Assembly: GCF_003627055.1 (NCBI RefSeq)
Contig: NZ_CP032624.1
Location: forward strand, 620,001 to 684,000
DNA length: 64,000 bases
Source of the DNA: Gryllotalpicola protaetiae
GTDB taxonomy: Bacteria; Actinomycetota; Actinomycetes; Actinomycetales; Microbacteriaceae
Direction of reading: 5' to 3'
Part shown: positions 35,837 through 44,335 of the stretch, piece by piece
How positions within the stretch are numbered: the stretch's first letter is position 1
How the letters are laid out: each line of letters opens with the position of its first letter
The notes under the pieces: generated by a model
What the model was told of the DNA's origin: nothing
Database searches by the model: none
Seen by the model: the letters and a program-made list of their open reading frames with translations, nothing else
Translations under genes and position numbers: made by a program

Positions 35837-36853
35837 CTACTCGTCGGCCTCGTCGGCCTCGTCCGCCTCGTCGGGCAGCTCGATCTCGACGGGCTCGCCG
35901 GCCGCGCGGGCGGCGGCCTCGTCCTCGGCGACCATGCGGTCGACGAAGGCGTCGTAGTCGTCGCCGTCCGGCGAGCCGGCCGCGACCCAGCGCGCCCACA
36001 TGGTCGCGCGCTCATAGGCGCCGTTCAGGTAGGCGAGGCTGTCCTCCAGGCGCTCGTCGCGCGCGCGGTTGTGGTCGACGAAGTCCTCCAGCGTCACCCA
36101 GCCGTCGTAGCCGGCCGCGACGAGCGCGCGGAACAGCCACTCGATGTCGGCCTGGCCGTCGCGCAGCTGGGCCCAGTTGAAGCCCCAGATCACCTGGCCG
36201 TCGGGGCCGAACTGCGCGTTCGGCCACCAGTTGCCGTTCTTGACATGCACATGCGCGAGGTACTCGCCGAGGATCTGGAACGCGGCGCCCAGGTCTTCAA
36301 AGCCCTCGTTGACGAGGTTGCCGATGTCGTGGATGACGCCGATGTGGTCTGCGTCGAGGCCCTCGACGAGCCGGTAGGCGGCCGACGCGCTCGAGACGAT
36401 CGTGCCGTGGTGCAGTTCGATGAGCACCTTGACCCCGTGCTCGGCCGCACGCTCGGCGGCCCACTCGAGGTGTTCGCGGGTCTCGGCGAACACGGCGCGG
36501 TAGTCGCCGACGGGAAGCTTGGGCAGCGTCACGCGCACGCGGCCTGCCCCGAGCGCGGCGGTCGCTGCGAGCAGGCGCTCGACGTTCTCATGGTCGGATG
36601 CCGGCGCGTAGCCGCCGATCGCCGAGATCTCGAGCCCCGCCTCGGCGGTGATGCGCGCGATCTCGGGAATCGAGCCCTCGAGCCCGGTGAGCGGCCAGGT
36701 CGCGCGGTTGCCGGCCCAGTGGCCCGGCTTCTCCGCCTCTTCCTGATCGGTGACGCGCCACTCGATGCCGTCCCACCCGAGGCGGGCGATGATCTGGGCG
36801 GTCTCTTCGGGCGTCCACTCGGGCGTCGAGACGGTGAAGACAGAGAATTTCAT
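35837..36853 (-). CDS. TIM-barrel sugar-phosphate isomerase/epimerase (AP endonuclease 2 family) A
   Basis: 338 residues. Xylose-isomerase-like barrel: VFTVSTPEWTPEETAQIIAR at the start, metal-ligand Glu in VLIELHHGTIV near 145, His/Asp in IGVIHDIGNLVNEG near 172-185, HVHVKNGNWWP near 203 and the late Glu in WVTLEDFVDH near 258. The substrate is unknown; relatives epimerise or isomerise 3-keto sugars and inosose. The C-terminus ends in the acidic repeat DEADEADEADE coded by a 9-bp tandem repeat. ATGA overlap with the upstream dehydrogenase. Confidence 0.82.
   Translation of the reverse strand: MKFSVFTVSTPEWTPEETAQIIARLGWDGIEWRVTDQEEAEKPGHWAGNRATWPLTGLEGSIPEIARITAEAGLEISAIGGYAPASDHENVERLLAATAALGAGRVRVTLPKLPVGDYRAVFAETREHLEWAAERAAEHGVKVLIELHHGTIVSSASAAYRLVEGLDADHIGVIHDIGNLVNEGFEDLGAAFQILGEYLAHVHVKNGNWWPNAQFGPDGQVIWGFNWAQLRDGQADIEWLFRALVAAGYDGWVTLEDFVDHNRARDERLEDSLAYLNGAYERATMWARWVAAGSPDGDDYDAFVDRMVAEDEAAARAAGEPVEIELPDEADEADEADE
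35840..35876. repeat. 9-bp tandem repeat at gene 3' end
   Basis: On the plus strand TCGTCGGCC is repeated with one variant unit (TCGTCGGCC, TCGTCGGCC, TCGTCCGCC, then TCGTCGGGC). It encodes the Asp-Glu-Ala repeats that close the TIM-barrel protein. Such repeats can change in copy number without altering frame. Confidence 0.8.
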
Positions 36854-38046
36854 AGCGGCTCCTGCGTCGCTGCGGGGTCTGGTACCAGGTCATCGTATTG
36901 GCCAGCCAGCACCTCGCTGACCAGTACCTCCCTACCGAGGGACGCGGAGACGTAGAGTGCGCGAACCACCGCGAGCGACCTCAGCGCGTCGTCGACGCCA
37001 ACCTTGGGTGCGCGGCCCTCGCGGATCGCGCCGACGATGTCGTCGTACTGCCTGCTGTGCCCCTGCACGAACGCATCGTCCGGCACGGGGCCGCCCGCGA
37101 GATGCTCGGCCGGGACCAGCCCGGACGCGAGATTGCGGGGGCCGACGCGGGTGGGATCGACGTGGGTGTCGCCGAGGACCGCCGGGTCGGTTCCCTCTGC
37201 GGGCTCGGCGTAGAAGTACTCGAGCTGGTCGCGGTCGAGCTGCGCCGAGCCCTTCGAGCCGTGCACGTTGACCCGCACGCTGAGCCCCGGGAACGCGGCC
37301 GTCGTGGTGTGCAGCACCGCGATCGCGCCGTTCGCGAAGCGCACCGTCGCGGCGAGCGTGTCCTCGACCTCGATCCGCTCGTGCGCGAGCGCGGCGGCAT
37401 ATGCGAACACGGCGACCGGTCGGCCAAGGAACCACACCAGCAGGTCGACGGTGTGCACGCCCTGATTCATGGTCGAGCCGCCGCCGTCGAGCGCCCAGGT
37501 GCCGCGCCAGGCGCCGGAGTCGTAGTAGTCCTGGCTGCGCCACCACGCCACCGAGGCGACCGCGCTGGTGACGCGGCCGAGCGCGCCGCCGTGCGCGGCG
37601 TCGGCGACGACGACGGAGGCAGGGTCGAAGCGATGCTGGCTGATGACGCTGACGATCTGACCGCGGGCGGATGCTTCGCGCGCCGCCCGGGCGAGCGGCA
37701 GCGCCTTCCCGACCGTCGTGTCGAGGGGCTTCTCGATGACGACGTGGGCGCCGGCGGCGAGCGCCTCGAGCGCGAGCTCGACGTGGGTGCCACTGGGCGT
37801 CGCGACGATGACGAGGTCCGGCGCGCCCGCGGCGAGCGCCGCGGTGAGCGAGTCGAACTGCGCGGGGGCCGGCCAGCCGGTCTCCGCCACGATCAGCGAG
37901 GCGATCTTGGCGCGTGCCTCCGAGTCGGGGTCGACGAGCACCGCGACGCGCACGCCGCCTTGCCGCGCGAGGGCGCGCACGTGGTTCGTCGCGATGATGC
38001 CGTTGCCCACGAGGGCGGCGGTCAGTGAGGCATCCGCCGTGCTCAT
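36850..38046 (-). CDS. Gfo/Idh/MocA-family NAD-dependent sugar dehydrogenase
   Basis: 398 residues. N-terminal Rossmann domain (AALVGNGIIATNHVRALAR, about 9-27; VIVATPSGTHVELALEAL near 75; VIEKPLDTTVGKALPL with the EKP lysine near 100) and a C-terminal substrate domain including GGSTMNQGVHTVDLLVWFLG. Oxidises or reduces a sugar ring hydroxyl, for example C3 oxidation of glycosides (inference from the paired TIM-barrel isomerases). ATG start overlaps the upstream isomerase stop and its stop overlaps the next isomerase start (ATGA both times), so it is embedded in the hexuronate operon. Confidence 0.87.
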   Translation of the reverse strand: MSTADASLTAALVGNGIIATNHVRALARQGGVRVAVLVDPDSEARAKIASLIVAETGWPAPAQFDSLTAALAAGAPDLVIVATPSGTHVELALEALAAGAHVVIEKPLDTTVGKALPLARAAREASARGQIVSVISQHRFDPASVVVADAAHGGALGRVTSAVASVAWWRSQDYYDSGAWRGTWALDGGGSTMNQGVHTVDLLVWFLGRPVAVFAYAAALAHERIEVEDTLAATVRFANGAIAVLHTTTAAFPGLSVRVNVHGSKGSAQLDRDQLEYFYAEPAEGTDPAVLGDTHVDPTRVGPRNLASGLVPAEHLAGGPVPDDAFVQGHSRQYDDIVGAIREGRAPKVGVDDALRSLAVVRALYVSASLGREVLVSEVLAGQYDDLVPDPAATQEPL

Positions 38047-38885
38047 GCGGTCGTCACGCCGATCTGCGCGAGCAGCTTGTCGAAGGCGCGCGCCGCGCGC
38101 CCGAACGCGGCCGGGCCGCTGAAGCCGCCGAGCGCGAAGCCTGCGGCCAGGTGCGGCTCGAGGCTCGCGAAGCCCCGATAGCCGGCATCGCGCAGCGCGG
38201 TCGCGGTCTCGAGCAGCTCGCCGTCGCCCTCCCCCGCCGGCACGACCTCGCCGGTCGCGGCCACCGCGTCCTTCACCTGCAGGTAGTCGACATAGGGCGC
38301 GAGCGTCGCCCAGCCCTCGGTGAACGGCTTCACGCCGCACTGCACGAAGTTCGCGTTGTCCCAGGCGAGCCGGAGGTGGTCGCTGCCGACGGACTCGACG
38401 AGATCGAGCACGCGAGAGGGCACGTCGCCGTAGATCTCCTTCTCGTTCTCGTGCAGCAGCACCACGTCTTCGGCTTCGGCAATATCGGCGAGAGCGCGCA
38501 GCCGGCTCAGCACGTCGTCGCGCGTGGCCTCGACCGGGACGCCGTCGCCCCGGTAGAACGAGAAGATCCGCACGTAGCGCGACTCGAGCCGGTGCGCCAC
38601 GCGGATCACCGCGCGCAGCCGCTCGACCTCATGCTCGACGGGCAGCGACACGCCGACCTTGCCGATCGGCGACGCGATGGCTGAGACGCCGAAGCCCGCG
38701 TGCGAGATGAGGCCGGCCAGGGCATCCGCCCGCTCGTCGTCGAAGTCGGCGACGTTCACGCCCCACGCGCTGCGCACCTCGATGTGCCGGGCGCCGAGCG
38801 CCTCGAGCACCGCGAGCTGGATCGCAGGGTCCGGGGAGATCTCGTCGCCGAAGCCGGAAAGGGTCCAGACAGCGGTGTCGCTCAC
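38043..38885 (-). CDS. TIM-barrel sugar-phosphate isomerase/epimerase (AP endonuclease 2 family) B
   Basis: 280 residues from the GTG at 38885, chosen because the family begins close to WTLSGFGDEISPDPA. In-frame ATGs at 38909 and 38915 are possible, but the latter lies 4 bp from the LacI operator. Metal-site residues appear in VVLLHENEKEIYGDV (Glu, near 140) and HLRLAWDNANFVQCG (Asp, near 175), then VDYLQVKDAV and FASLEPHLAAG. First gene of the five-gene operon and divergent from lacI, so directly under the operator. Reaction unknown. Confidence 0.8.
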   Translation of the reverse strand: MSDTAVWTLSGFGDEISPDPAIQLAVLEALGARHIEVRSAWGVNVADFDDERADALAGLISHAGFGVSAIASPIGKVGVSLPVEHEVERLRAVIRVAHRLESRYVRIFSFYRGDGVPVEATRDDVLSRLRALADIAEAEDVVLLHENEKEIYGDVPSRVLDLVESVGSDHLRLAWDNANFVQCGVKPFTEGWATLAPYVDYLQVKDAVAATGEVVPAGEGDGELLETATALRDAGYRGFASLEPHLAAGFALGGFSGPAAFGRAARAFDKLLAQIGVTTA

Positions 38886-38918
38886 GGGGATCACGCTAGG
38901 CACCGGCATCCGCATGCA

Positions 38919-38930
38919 GCAAACGTTTGC
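38919..38930. promoter_or_regulatory. LacI-type operator 1
   Basis: Perfect 12-bp palindrome GCAAACGTTTGC with the central CG typical of LacI/GalR operators. It lies between the divergent hexuronate operon and the lacI-type gene. Confidence 0.8.
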
Positions 38931-38961
38931 CGATTATTGCCAAGGATGCTCGCATCAAGGC

Positions 38962-39966
38962 ATGCCGACACCCGAGCCCGCCTCGCGCGCCACTCTCGCG
39001 GATGTCGCCGCGCGCACCGGTGTCGCCATCTCGACCGTGTCGCGTGCGCTGACGCGGCCCGAGCGCGTGAACGCCGCGACGCGCGAGCGCATCGCGGCCG
39101 CGGCGGCCGAGCTCGGCTACACCCCGAACGCGGCGGCCCGCGCGCTGGGCTCCGGACGCACGCGCAGCATCGCCCTGCTCGTGTCCGACGTGACGAACCC
39201 GTTCTACTTCGACATCATCCGGGGCGCGCAGCAGGAGCTCGGACCCGCGGGCTACACACCCCTGCTGCTCGACACCGAGGAGTCGGAGGAGCTGGAGGAG
39301 GCGATGCTGCGGCGACTGCGCGCCTCCTACGACGGGGCGATCATCGCCGCCTCGCGCCTCACCGACCGCCGTCTGGCCGAACTCGCCCGGACCGTGCCGC
39401 TCGTCGCGATCAACCGGCAGACCCGCGGGGTGCCGAGCGTCTTCATCGACACCCCGGCCGGCGTCGAGCAGGTGCTCGAGCACCTCGTCTCGCACGGGCA
39501 TCGGCGCGTCGCCTATGCAGCGGGGCCGCCCACCTCATGGCCGAACGAGCGGCGCTGGCGCACCTTCGTCGCGGCATCCGAGCGGCTCGGCGTCGCGGTG
39601 TCGCGGGTCGGGCCGTTCGAGCCGCGGCAGAGCCAGGGCGCTGCGGCAGCCGACGCCGTGATCAACACGGGCGCCACCGCCTGCCTCGCCTTCAACGACC
39701 TGCTCGCGATCGGCATGCTGCGGCGGTTCGCCGAGCGCGGGGTGCGCGTGCCTGACGATCTGAGCGTGGTCGGGTGCGACGACATCTTCGGCGCCGATTT
39801 CTGCCACCCTCCGCTCACGACCATCACAGCGCCGATCGCGCAGGCCGGGCGCGTCGCCGTCTCGATGCTGCTCGCGCAGCTCGCCGGGGGCGCGTCGAGG
39901 CGCGGTGTGCGTCTGCCGACCCACCTGACGATCCGCGCCTCGTCCGGCCCGGCGCCGGGTGGATGA
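38962..39966 (+). CDS. LacI-family repressor of the hexuronate regulon
   Basis: 334 residues. LacI HTH plus hinge: LADVAARTGVAISTVSRALT at about 11-30, VNAATRERIAAAAAELGY, then NAAARALGSGRT. The sugar-binding domain includes IALLVSDVTNPFYFDIIRGA near 70-89 and VPDDLSVVGCDDIFGA near 268. The ATG at 38962 has AAGG just upstream. Two operators flank the gene: one in the divergent promoter and one ahead of uxaC 74 bp downstream, so it probably represses itself, the five-gene operon and uxaC until a hexuronate-derived sugar binds. Confidence 0.92.
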   Translation: MPTPEPASRATLADVAARTGVAISTVSRALTRPERVNAATRERIAAAAAELGYTPNAAARALGSGRTRSIALLVSDVTNPFYFDIIRGAQQELGPAGYTPLLLDTEESEELEEAMLRRLRASYDGAIIAASRLTDRRLAELARTVPLVAINRQTRGVPSVFIDTPAGVEQVLEHLVSHGHRRVAYAAGPPTSWPNERRWRTFVAASERLGVAVSRVGPFEPRQSQGAAAADAVINTGATACLAFNDLLAIGMLRRFAERGVRVPDDLSVVGCDDIFGADFCHPPLTTITAPIAQAGRVAVSMLLAQLAGGASRRGVRLPTHLTIRASSGPAPGG

Positions 39967-39995
39967 CGAGGCGAACACCCGACCGGCAACGCGTG

Positions 39996-40007
39996 GCAAA
40001 CGTTTGT
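39996..40007. promoter_or_regulatory. LacI-type operator 2
   Basis: GCAAACGTTTGT, differing by one end base from the palindrome at 38919-38930, 33 bp ahead of the uxaC start. Confidence 0.75.
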
Positions 40008-40039
40008 CATGGTGGATGCCTCCTGCTTGACTGCCCCGC

Positions 40040-41446
40040 ATGACCGCGCTGTCGCCGCACCCCGACCGCCTGCTTCCCTCGGACTCCGCCGCTCGCGAGG
40101 TCGCCCGACGTCTGTACGACGACGTCAGAGCCGCCCCGATCCTGTCGCCGCACGGGCACGTCGACGCGCGCGTCCTGCTCGACGACGAGCCGTTCCCCGA
40201 CCCGGCCGCGCTGTTCATCACGCCCGACCACTACGTGACCCGGCTGCTGCACGCGCACGGGGTGCCGCTCGACCGGCTGGGTGTCGGGGTGCCGCCCGAG
40301 GAGCGCGACGGGCGCGCGATCTGGCGCCTGCTGTGCGAGCACTGGGACGCGTTCCTCGGCACCCCCGTGCGGTTCTGGCTCGAGAGCGAGCTGGCAGAAG
40401 TGTTCGGCATCGGCGAGCAGCCGTCCGCCGAGTCGGCCGACCGCGTCTACGACGAACTGCAGGCGCGCCTCGCCGAGCCGGCATTCCGCCCGCGCGCGCT
40501 CTTCGAGCGCTTCAACATCGAGGTGCTCGCGACGACCGACGACCCGGCTGACGACCTCGCCGCGCACCTCGCCCTGCGCGAGGACCCCGGCTTCAGCGGC
40601 CGGGTGCTTCCCACCTTCCGCGCAGACCGCTACATGAGCCCCGACGCGCCGGGGTGGGCTCCGGCGCTCGCAGCGCTGGCCGAGGCATCCGGCATCGACA
40701 CGGGCACGTATGCCGGGCTGCTCGACGCCCTGCGCAGCCGCCGCGCCTTTTTCACGGCCGCGGGCGGCACCGCGACCGACACCGGGGTGCTCAGCGCAGA
40801 GACGACGCCGCTGTCGGACACGGAGGCCGAGCGCATTCACCTGGGTGCGCTCAGCGGCGAGGTGACGCCGGCCGAGGCATCCGCCTATCGCTCGAACCTG
40901 CTGTACCGCTTCGCCGAGCTGAGCGTCGACGACGGGCTCGTGATGCAGCTGCATGCGGGCGTGCACCGCAATACGCACCGGCCGACCTTCGACCGGTTCG
41001 GGCCCGACACGGGGCACGACCTTCCAGCGGTCGGCGGGTACACGCTGCCGCTCGCGCCGTTGCTGCGCGACTTCGGAACGGCCCCCGGCTTCCACCTCGT
41101 GCTGTTCACCGTCGACGAGAGCCTCTTCAGCCGCGAGATCGCCCCGCTTGCCGGGTTCTACCCGAGCGTGTACGCGGGGGCGCCGTGGTGGTTCCTCGAC
41201 TCCCCCGCGGCGATCGCCCGATATCGCGGCTCGATCACCGACGCGGCCGGCTTCGGCAAGACGAGCGGGTTCATCGACGACACGCGGGCGTTCTGCTCGA
41301 TCCCGGCCAGGCACGACATGTCGAGGCGGGCGGATGCCGCGTTCCTGGCGTCGCTCGTCACGACCCACCAGCTGAGCGAAGACGACGCGCTCGCGGTCGC
41401 CCGCCGACTGGTCGACGGGCAGCCCCGGGGCGTGTTCAAACTGTGA
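40040..41446 (+). CDS. uxaC: Glucuronate isomerase
   Basis: 468 residues, the normal UxaC length, amidohydrolase-superfamily fold. Interconverts D-glucuronate/D-fructuronate (and galacturonate/tagaturonate). SPHGHVDARVLLDDEPFPDP near 35-54 carries the family HxH motif; ITPDHYVTRLLHAHGV, FNIEVLATTDDPADDL near 157, VMQLHAGVHRNTH near 300 and FPARHDMSRR-type endings (SIPARHDMSRRADAAF) are conserved blocks. It starts the pathway completed by the UxuB-like and ManD-like genes across the lacI gene. No uronate transporter or KDG kinase/aldolase lies in the window. Confidence 0.93.
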   Translation: MTALSPHPDRLLPSDSAAREVARRLYDDVRAAPILSPHGHVDARVLLDDEPFPDPAALFITPDHYVTRLLHAHGVPLDRLGVGVPPEERDGRAIWRLLCEHWDAFLGTPVRFWLESELAEVFGIGEQPSAESADRVYDELQARLAEPAFRPRALFERFNIEVLATTDDPADDLAAHLALREDPGFSGRVLPTFRADRYMSPDAPGWAPALAALAEASGIDTGTYAGLLDALRSRRAFFTAAGGTATDTGVLSAETTPLSDTEAERIHLGALSGEVTPAEASAYRSNLLYRFAELSVDDGLVMQLHAGVHRNTHRPTFDRFGPDTGHDLPAVGGYTLPLAPLLRDFGTAPGFHLVLFTVDESLFSREIAPLAGFYPSVYAGAPWWFLDSPAAIARYRGSITDAAGFGKTSGFIDDTRAFCSIPARHDMSRRADAAFLASLVTTHQLSEDDALAVARRLVDGQPRGVFKL

Positions 41447-41447
41447 G

Positions 41448-42809
41448 CTAGTTGCCGCTCGGCACGCCCGAGCTCTGCAACGCGGCCGTCTCGTGGAAGT
41501 CGTCGTAGCTGAGGCTGTCGGCCTGCGCCCCCACGAGGCCGAGCACCGTGTGCCCCTGGCCGAGCAGCGTCATGAGCGCCTCGAGCGTCAGCGGATTGGC
41601 CGCGAGGCTCTGCTCGAGCCCCACTCCGTCGCCGTACTGCGTGCCGATGCGGTCGACCCAGATCACCGCGTGCCCCTTGAGGGTCATGCCGCTGGTGTCG
41701 AGGTTCACCAGCTCTTGGCGGTTGCTCGAGTCGAGGTGGAAGTTGCCGATGGTGAGCTGGTCGCACTCGATGCGGATCGCTGTCGCGCGGCTGCCGTTCG
41801 CGAGCGGCACGGTCACGACGCCCGCCTGGCTCGGCCCGGAGATCTGGATGGAGTCACCCCAGGTGTTGGCCGACGGCGTCGTGAAGATGCCGTGGTCGTT
41901 GTCGGCGCCGAGGGCCACGAGCGGTGTCTGCGTGGTCGGGTCGCTGGCGGCCGGCGGCTGCGTGACAGGCTGCTGGCCGGGGGCGGGCACGGAGCCGCCG
42001 CTCTGCCCGGGCACCTGGATGATGGTGCCGCCCGGGCCGGTCTGCACGGGGGATCCACCCGAGCCCGAGGACGAGCCATCACCGGTTGACGGGGGCGCGC
42101 TCGGAGCAGACGTCGACGGCGTCGGCGACGGGCTCGACGACGGTGAGCAGATGATGAGCAGCACGCAGCCCGCCTGCACGGCCGACGCGTCGGCGGCCTG
42201 CGCCGACTGCGGCGCGACGGCAGCCGCGGCGAGGGCGAGCGCCGCGACGGCAGCGGCCGCTCCGCCGCGCAGCACGCGACGGCCGCGCGGTGCAGCCTCG
42301 GTCGCGGACGCCCGCCTGCCCGTTTCACCGGGCTTGCCGAGCGAAGGCGGGATGACGGGCTCTGCGTGCCCGTCTCCGTGCAGCACCCGCGAGTGAACGG
42401 ATGCCTCGCGAGGCTGTTCGGCCGCGGCATCCGCCCCTGGGTCAGCCTCCACCGCCTGCTTCCTGGGCATCCACGCCACCGCGAGCACGCCGCCCACTGA
42501 GGACAGCAGCATGCCGATGATGAAGCCGCCCAGGTTCACGCCGATCAGCGAGTACAGCGAGAGCAGCAGGGCGATGATGCCGTAGAAGATGCGATGCACC
42601 GGCATGAGCAGGATCAGCACTGCGAGCAGCACCAGCACGGCCGGGATCACCGCCGCCTGCAGCCCCTCGAGCCCCAGCTGCACGTGGATCTTTCCGATGT
42701 CGAGCTGGCCGGAGAAGAACTCTTCGATGCCGCCGAGCGCGATGAGCACCGCGCCCCAGAAGGGTCGCTCGGTGCGCCATCGCGTGAAGGCGGCGCGTCG
42801 CGTCGTCAC
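41448..42809 (-). CDS. DUF6114-type membrane protein fused to an exported Ser/Pro-linked domain
   Basis: 453 residues. The N-terminus (about 14-112) has four hydrophobic helices of DUF6114 type (FWGAVLIALGGIEEFFSGQL). A charged cytoplasmic-like linker follows, then a second membrane segment near 180-205 (GGAAAAVAALALAAAAVAPQ), a Ser/Pro/Gly-rich linker (about 222-290) and a folded C-terminal domain (300-453: IFTTPSANTWGDSIQISG, ATAIRIECDQLTIGNFHL). The C-terminal domain has beta-rich periodicity like the DUF6230 neighbour. Function unknown. It starts 13 bp after the DUF6230 stop, hence the same operon. Confidence 0.7.
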   Translation of the reverse strand: MTTRRAAFTRWRTERPFWGAVLIALGGIEEFFSGQLDIGKIHVQLGLEGLQAAVIPAVLVLLAVLILLMPVHRIFYGIIALLLSLYSLIGVNLGGFIIGMLLSSVGGVLAVAWMPRKQAVEADPGADAAAEQPREASVHSRVLHGDGHAEPVIPPSLGKPGETGRRASATEAAPRGRRVLRGGAAAAVAALALAAAAVAPQSAQAADASAVQAGCVLLIICSPSSSPSPTPSTSAPSAPPSTGDGSSSGSGGSPVQTGPGGTIIQVPGQSGGSVPAPGQQPVTQPPAASDPTTQTPLVALGADNDHGIFTTPSANTWGDSIQISGPSQAGVVTVPLANGSRATAIRIECDQLTIGNFHLDSSNRQELVNLDTSGMTLKGHAVIWVDRIGTQYGDGVGLEQSLAANPLTLEALMTLLGQGHTVLGLVGAQADSLSYDDFHETAALQSSGVPSGN

Positions 42810-42822
42810 GAGTGACCGCCGC

Positions 42823-43428
42823 TTACTTGCCGGGGCAGCCGCTGCCGTCTGTGACGACCTTGAGGTGCATGTCGGACAGCGCCAGCGTGCCCGCGGTCGT
42901 GCTGTACGCGACCTGCGAGAAGTTCTTCAGCGTGATGCCCTGGGAGTCCTGGGCGAAGTCGCCCGCTGAGCCCTTGGCGTCGGTGATCACCGACGCGGCA
43001 TCCGCGCCGATGCGGATGTTGTTGAAGACCGCGTCGCCCTTGAGGTCGGTCATGCCGATCTGCAGGTTCTGCGCCTTGACCGGGTTGCCGGCCTGGTCGC
43101 CCGCGGTGATGACCAGGCCCACCTTGCCGAGCGGCGTGTCGGTCACGACCGACTGGCACAGGTTGGCGATCGTCGCGGTGCCGATGTTCGCGATCGCGAC
43201 GGGCACCTGCTTGCCGTCCTGCAGCTTGGCGACGCCGCCGTACTGCGAGAACGAGGTGCCGTCGAGCTCGGTGCCGCCCATGGTGAAGGACTGACCCGAG
43301 ATGGAGAACGAGACGGGAACGGCGCCCTGAGCGACACCGCCCATGACGACCGCCGCCGCGATTCCGACCGGAACGGCGACCATCGCGATGCGCCCCCCGC
43401 GCGAGTTCACGATGCTCTTGAAGTTCAT
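42823..43428 (-). CDS. DUF6230-family secreted protein
   Basis: 201 residues from the ATG at 43428, with AGGGGGAG upstream. An N-terminal membrane helix/signal (RIAMVAVPVGIAAAVVMGGV, about 13-32) ends near AQGA, followed by FSISGQSFTMGGTELDGTSF and a beta-rich domain with two cysteines (NLCQSVVTDT and the C-terminal GSGCPGK). This family pairs with DUF6114 in actinobacteria; some streptomycete relatives are annotated as cholesterol esterase, which I cannot confirm. The upstream same-strand TetR is separated by a nested hairpin. Confidence 0.75.
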   Translation of the reverse strand: MNFKSIVNSRGGRIAMVAVPVGIAAAVVMGGVAQGAVPVSFSISGQSFTMGGTELDGTSFSQYGGVAKLQDGKQVPVAIANIGTATIANLCQSVVTDTPLGKVGLVITAGDQAGNPVKAQNLQIGMTDLKGDAVFNNIRIGADAASVITDAKGSAGDFAQDSQGITLKNFSQVAYSTTAGTLALSDMHLKVVTDGSGCPGK

Positions 43429-43529
43429 TGCTCCCCCTTGAGACTGGTGACAAGACAACTCTGTCGTGCCCCGTTGAGGTTACAAGGCTATTGACAAACG
43501 GTCAAATAAGGGGGCGGCGCGGCGCGCGG

Positions 43530-43594
43530 GTCGATCGGGCGCAAATGGGTCGATGGGGCATACGGATGCCCGCAGTGGGATGCGCCCGATCGAC
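43530..43594 (-). terminator. Nested hairpin between tetR and the DUF6230 operon
   Basis: Outer arms GTCGATCGGGCGCA / TGCGCCCGATCGAC (14 bp, perfect) enclose an inner dyad GGGCAT-ACGG-ATGCCC. It begins 30 bp after the tetR stop. It could also act as a regulatory structure for the downstream promoter. Confidence 0.65.
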
Positions 43595-43623
43595 TCAACT
43601 GCGCCCGAGCGGCGCGGCGCGCC

Positions 43624-44226
43624 TTAGCCTCGCGCGTGAGCAGCCAGTTCGACGACGGCGAGGCAGCTGCGCTCGAGGAACGCGACGAGCTCGTCGTGAG
43701 TGAGCTCGTGGTTCACAGCCCCGTCGACGAGCGCTTGCTCGGCGAGCGCGACCCAGGCACGCAGAGCGACCTGCAGCCGAGGCGTCTGCTCGGCGCCGAG
43801 CTCGTGGAACATGATCGACAGGCGCTCAGCCTGGGCGGAGCGCACCTCCTCGACGATCGTGCGCACGTCCTCATCGCCCGATGCAGTGCCCCGCACCAGC
43901 GAGTAGAACGTCTGGCGGTGGTCGCGGGCGAAGCCGACGAAGCGCTCGAGCGTGTCGTGCAGGCGCTGCGACGCGGGCAGCTCGGGCTTGGGCTCGGTCG
44001 CCCGCATGAGGCTGTCGCGGGCGGTCTGGATGAGCTCGTGGTGCAGGCCGGTCTTCGAGTTGAAGTAGTAGAACACGAGGCCCCGGGAGACGCCGGCCTC
44101 GCTTGCGAGGAACTCGATCGTGATCTCTTCGAGAGGCCGGTCGGCGAGCGCGTTCACCCCGAGGGCGATCAGCTGCTTGCGCCGCTCCTCAGGAGTCATC
44201 CGCGTACGGCGTTCCGCCCCTGCCAT
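43624..44226 (-). CDS. TetR-family regulator
   Basis: 200 residues. HTH near 33-58 (ITIEFLASEAGVSRGLVFYY), with the helix LVFYYFNSKTGLHHELIQTA continuing into the ligand domain. Same strand as and upstream of the DUF6230-DUF6114 operon, which it may control; similar TetR genes accompany this pair in other actinobacteria (family knowledge, not checked here). ATG start; an alternative ATG (MTPEERRKQ) lies 9 codons in. Confidence 0.85.
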   Translation of the reverse strand: MAGAERRTRMTPEERRKQLIALGVNALADRPLEEITIEFLASEAGVSRGLVFYYFNSKTGLHHELIQTARDSLMRATEPKPELPASQRLHDTLERFVGFARDHRQTFYSLVRGTASGDEDVRTIVEEVRSAQAERLSIMFHELGAEQTPRLQVALRAWVALAEQALVDGAVNHELTHDELVAFLERSCLAVVELAAHARG

Positions 44227-44254
44227 TCCCCGAGCCTATCGGCGCCGCCATTCC

Positions 44255-44321
44255 GACACCGATTCGGTCGATCGGGTGGTCTGGCCGCCCGGAACCGCCG
44301 CCCCCACGCGGAATCGGTGTC
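44255..44321 (-). terminator. Long-loop hairpin after the XRE gene
   Basis: Arms GACACCGATTC / GAATCGGTGTC (11 bp, perfect) around a 45-nt GC-rich loop that has its own partial pairing. It starts 15 bp past the XRE stop and ends 29 bp before the tetR start, so it could also affect tetR expression. Confidence 0.5.
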
Positions 44322-44335
44322 CTACGGGCGGCGCG

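Noticed and set aside
33506-41446. Polysaccharide utilisation or prophage region
   Set aside because: No glycoside hydrolase, transporter, integrase or phage gene lies within the cluster.
43530-43594. Integration (att) site
   Set aside because: No integrase, no direct repeat partner; the nested dyad fits a terminator better.
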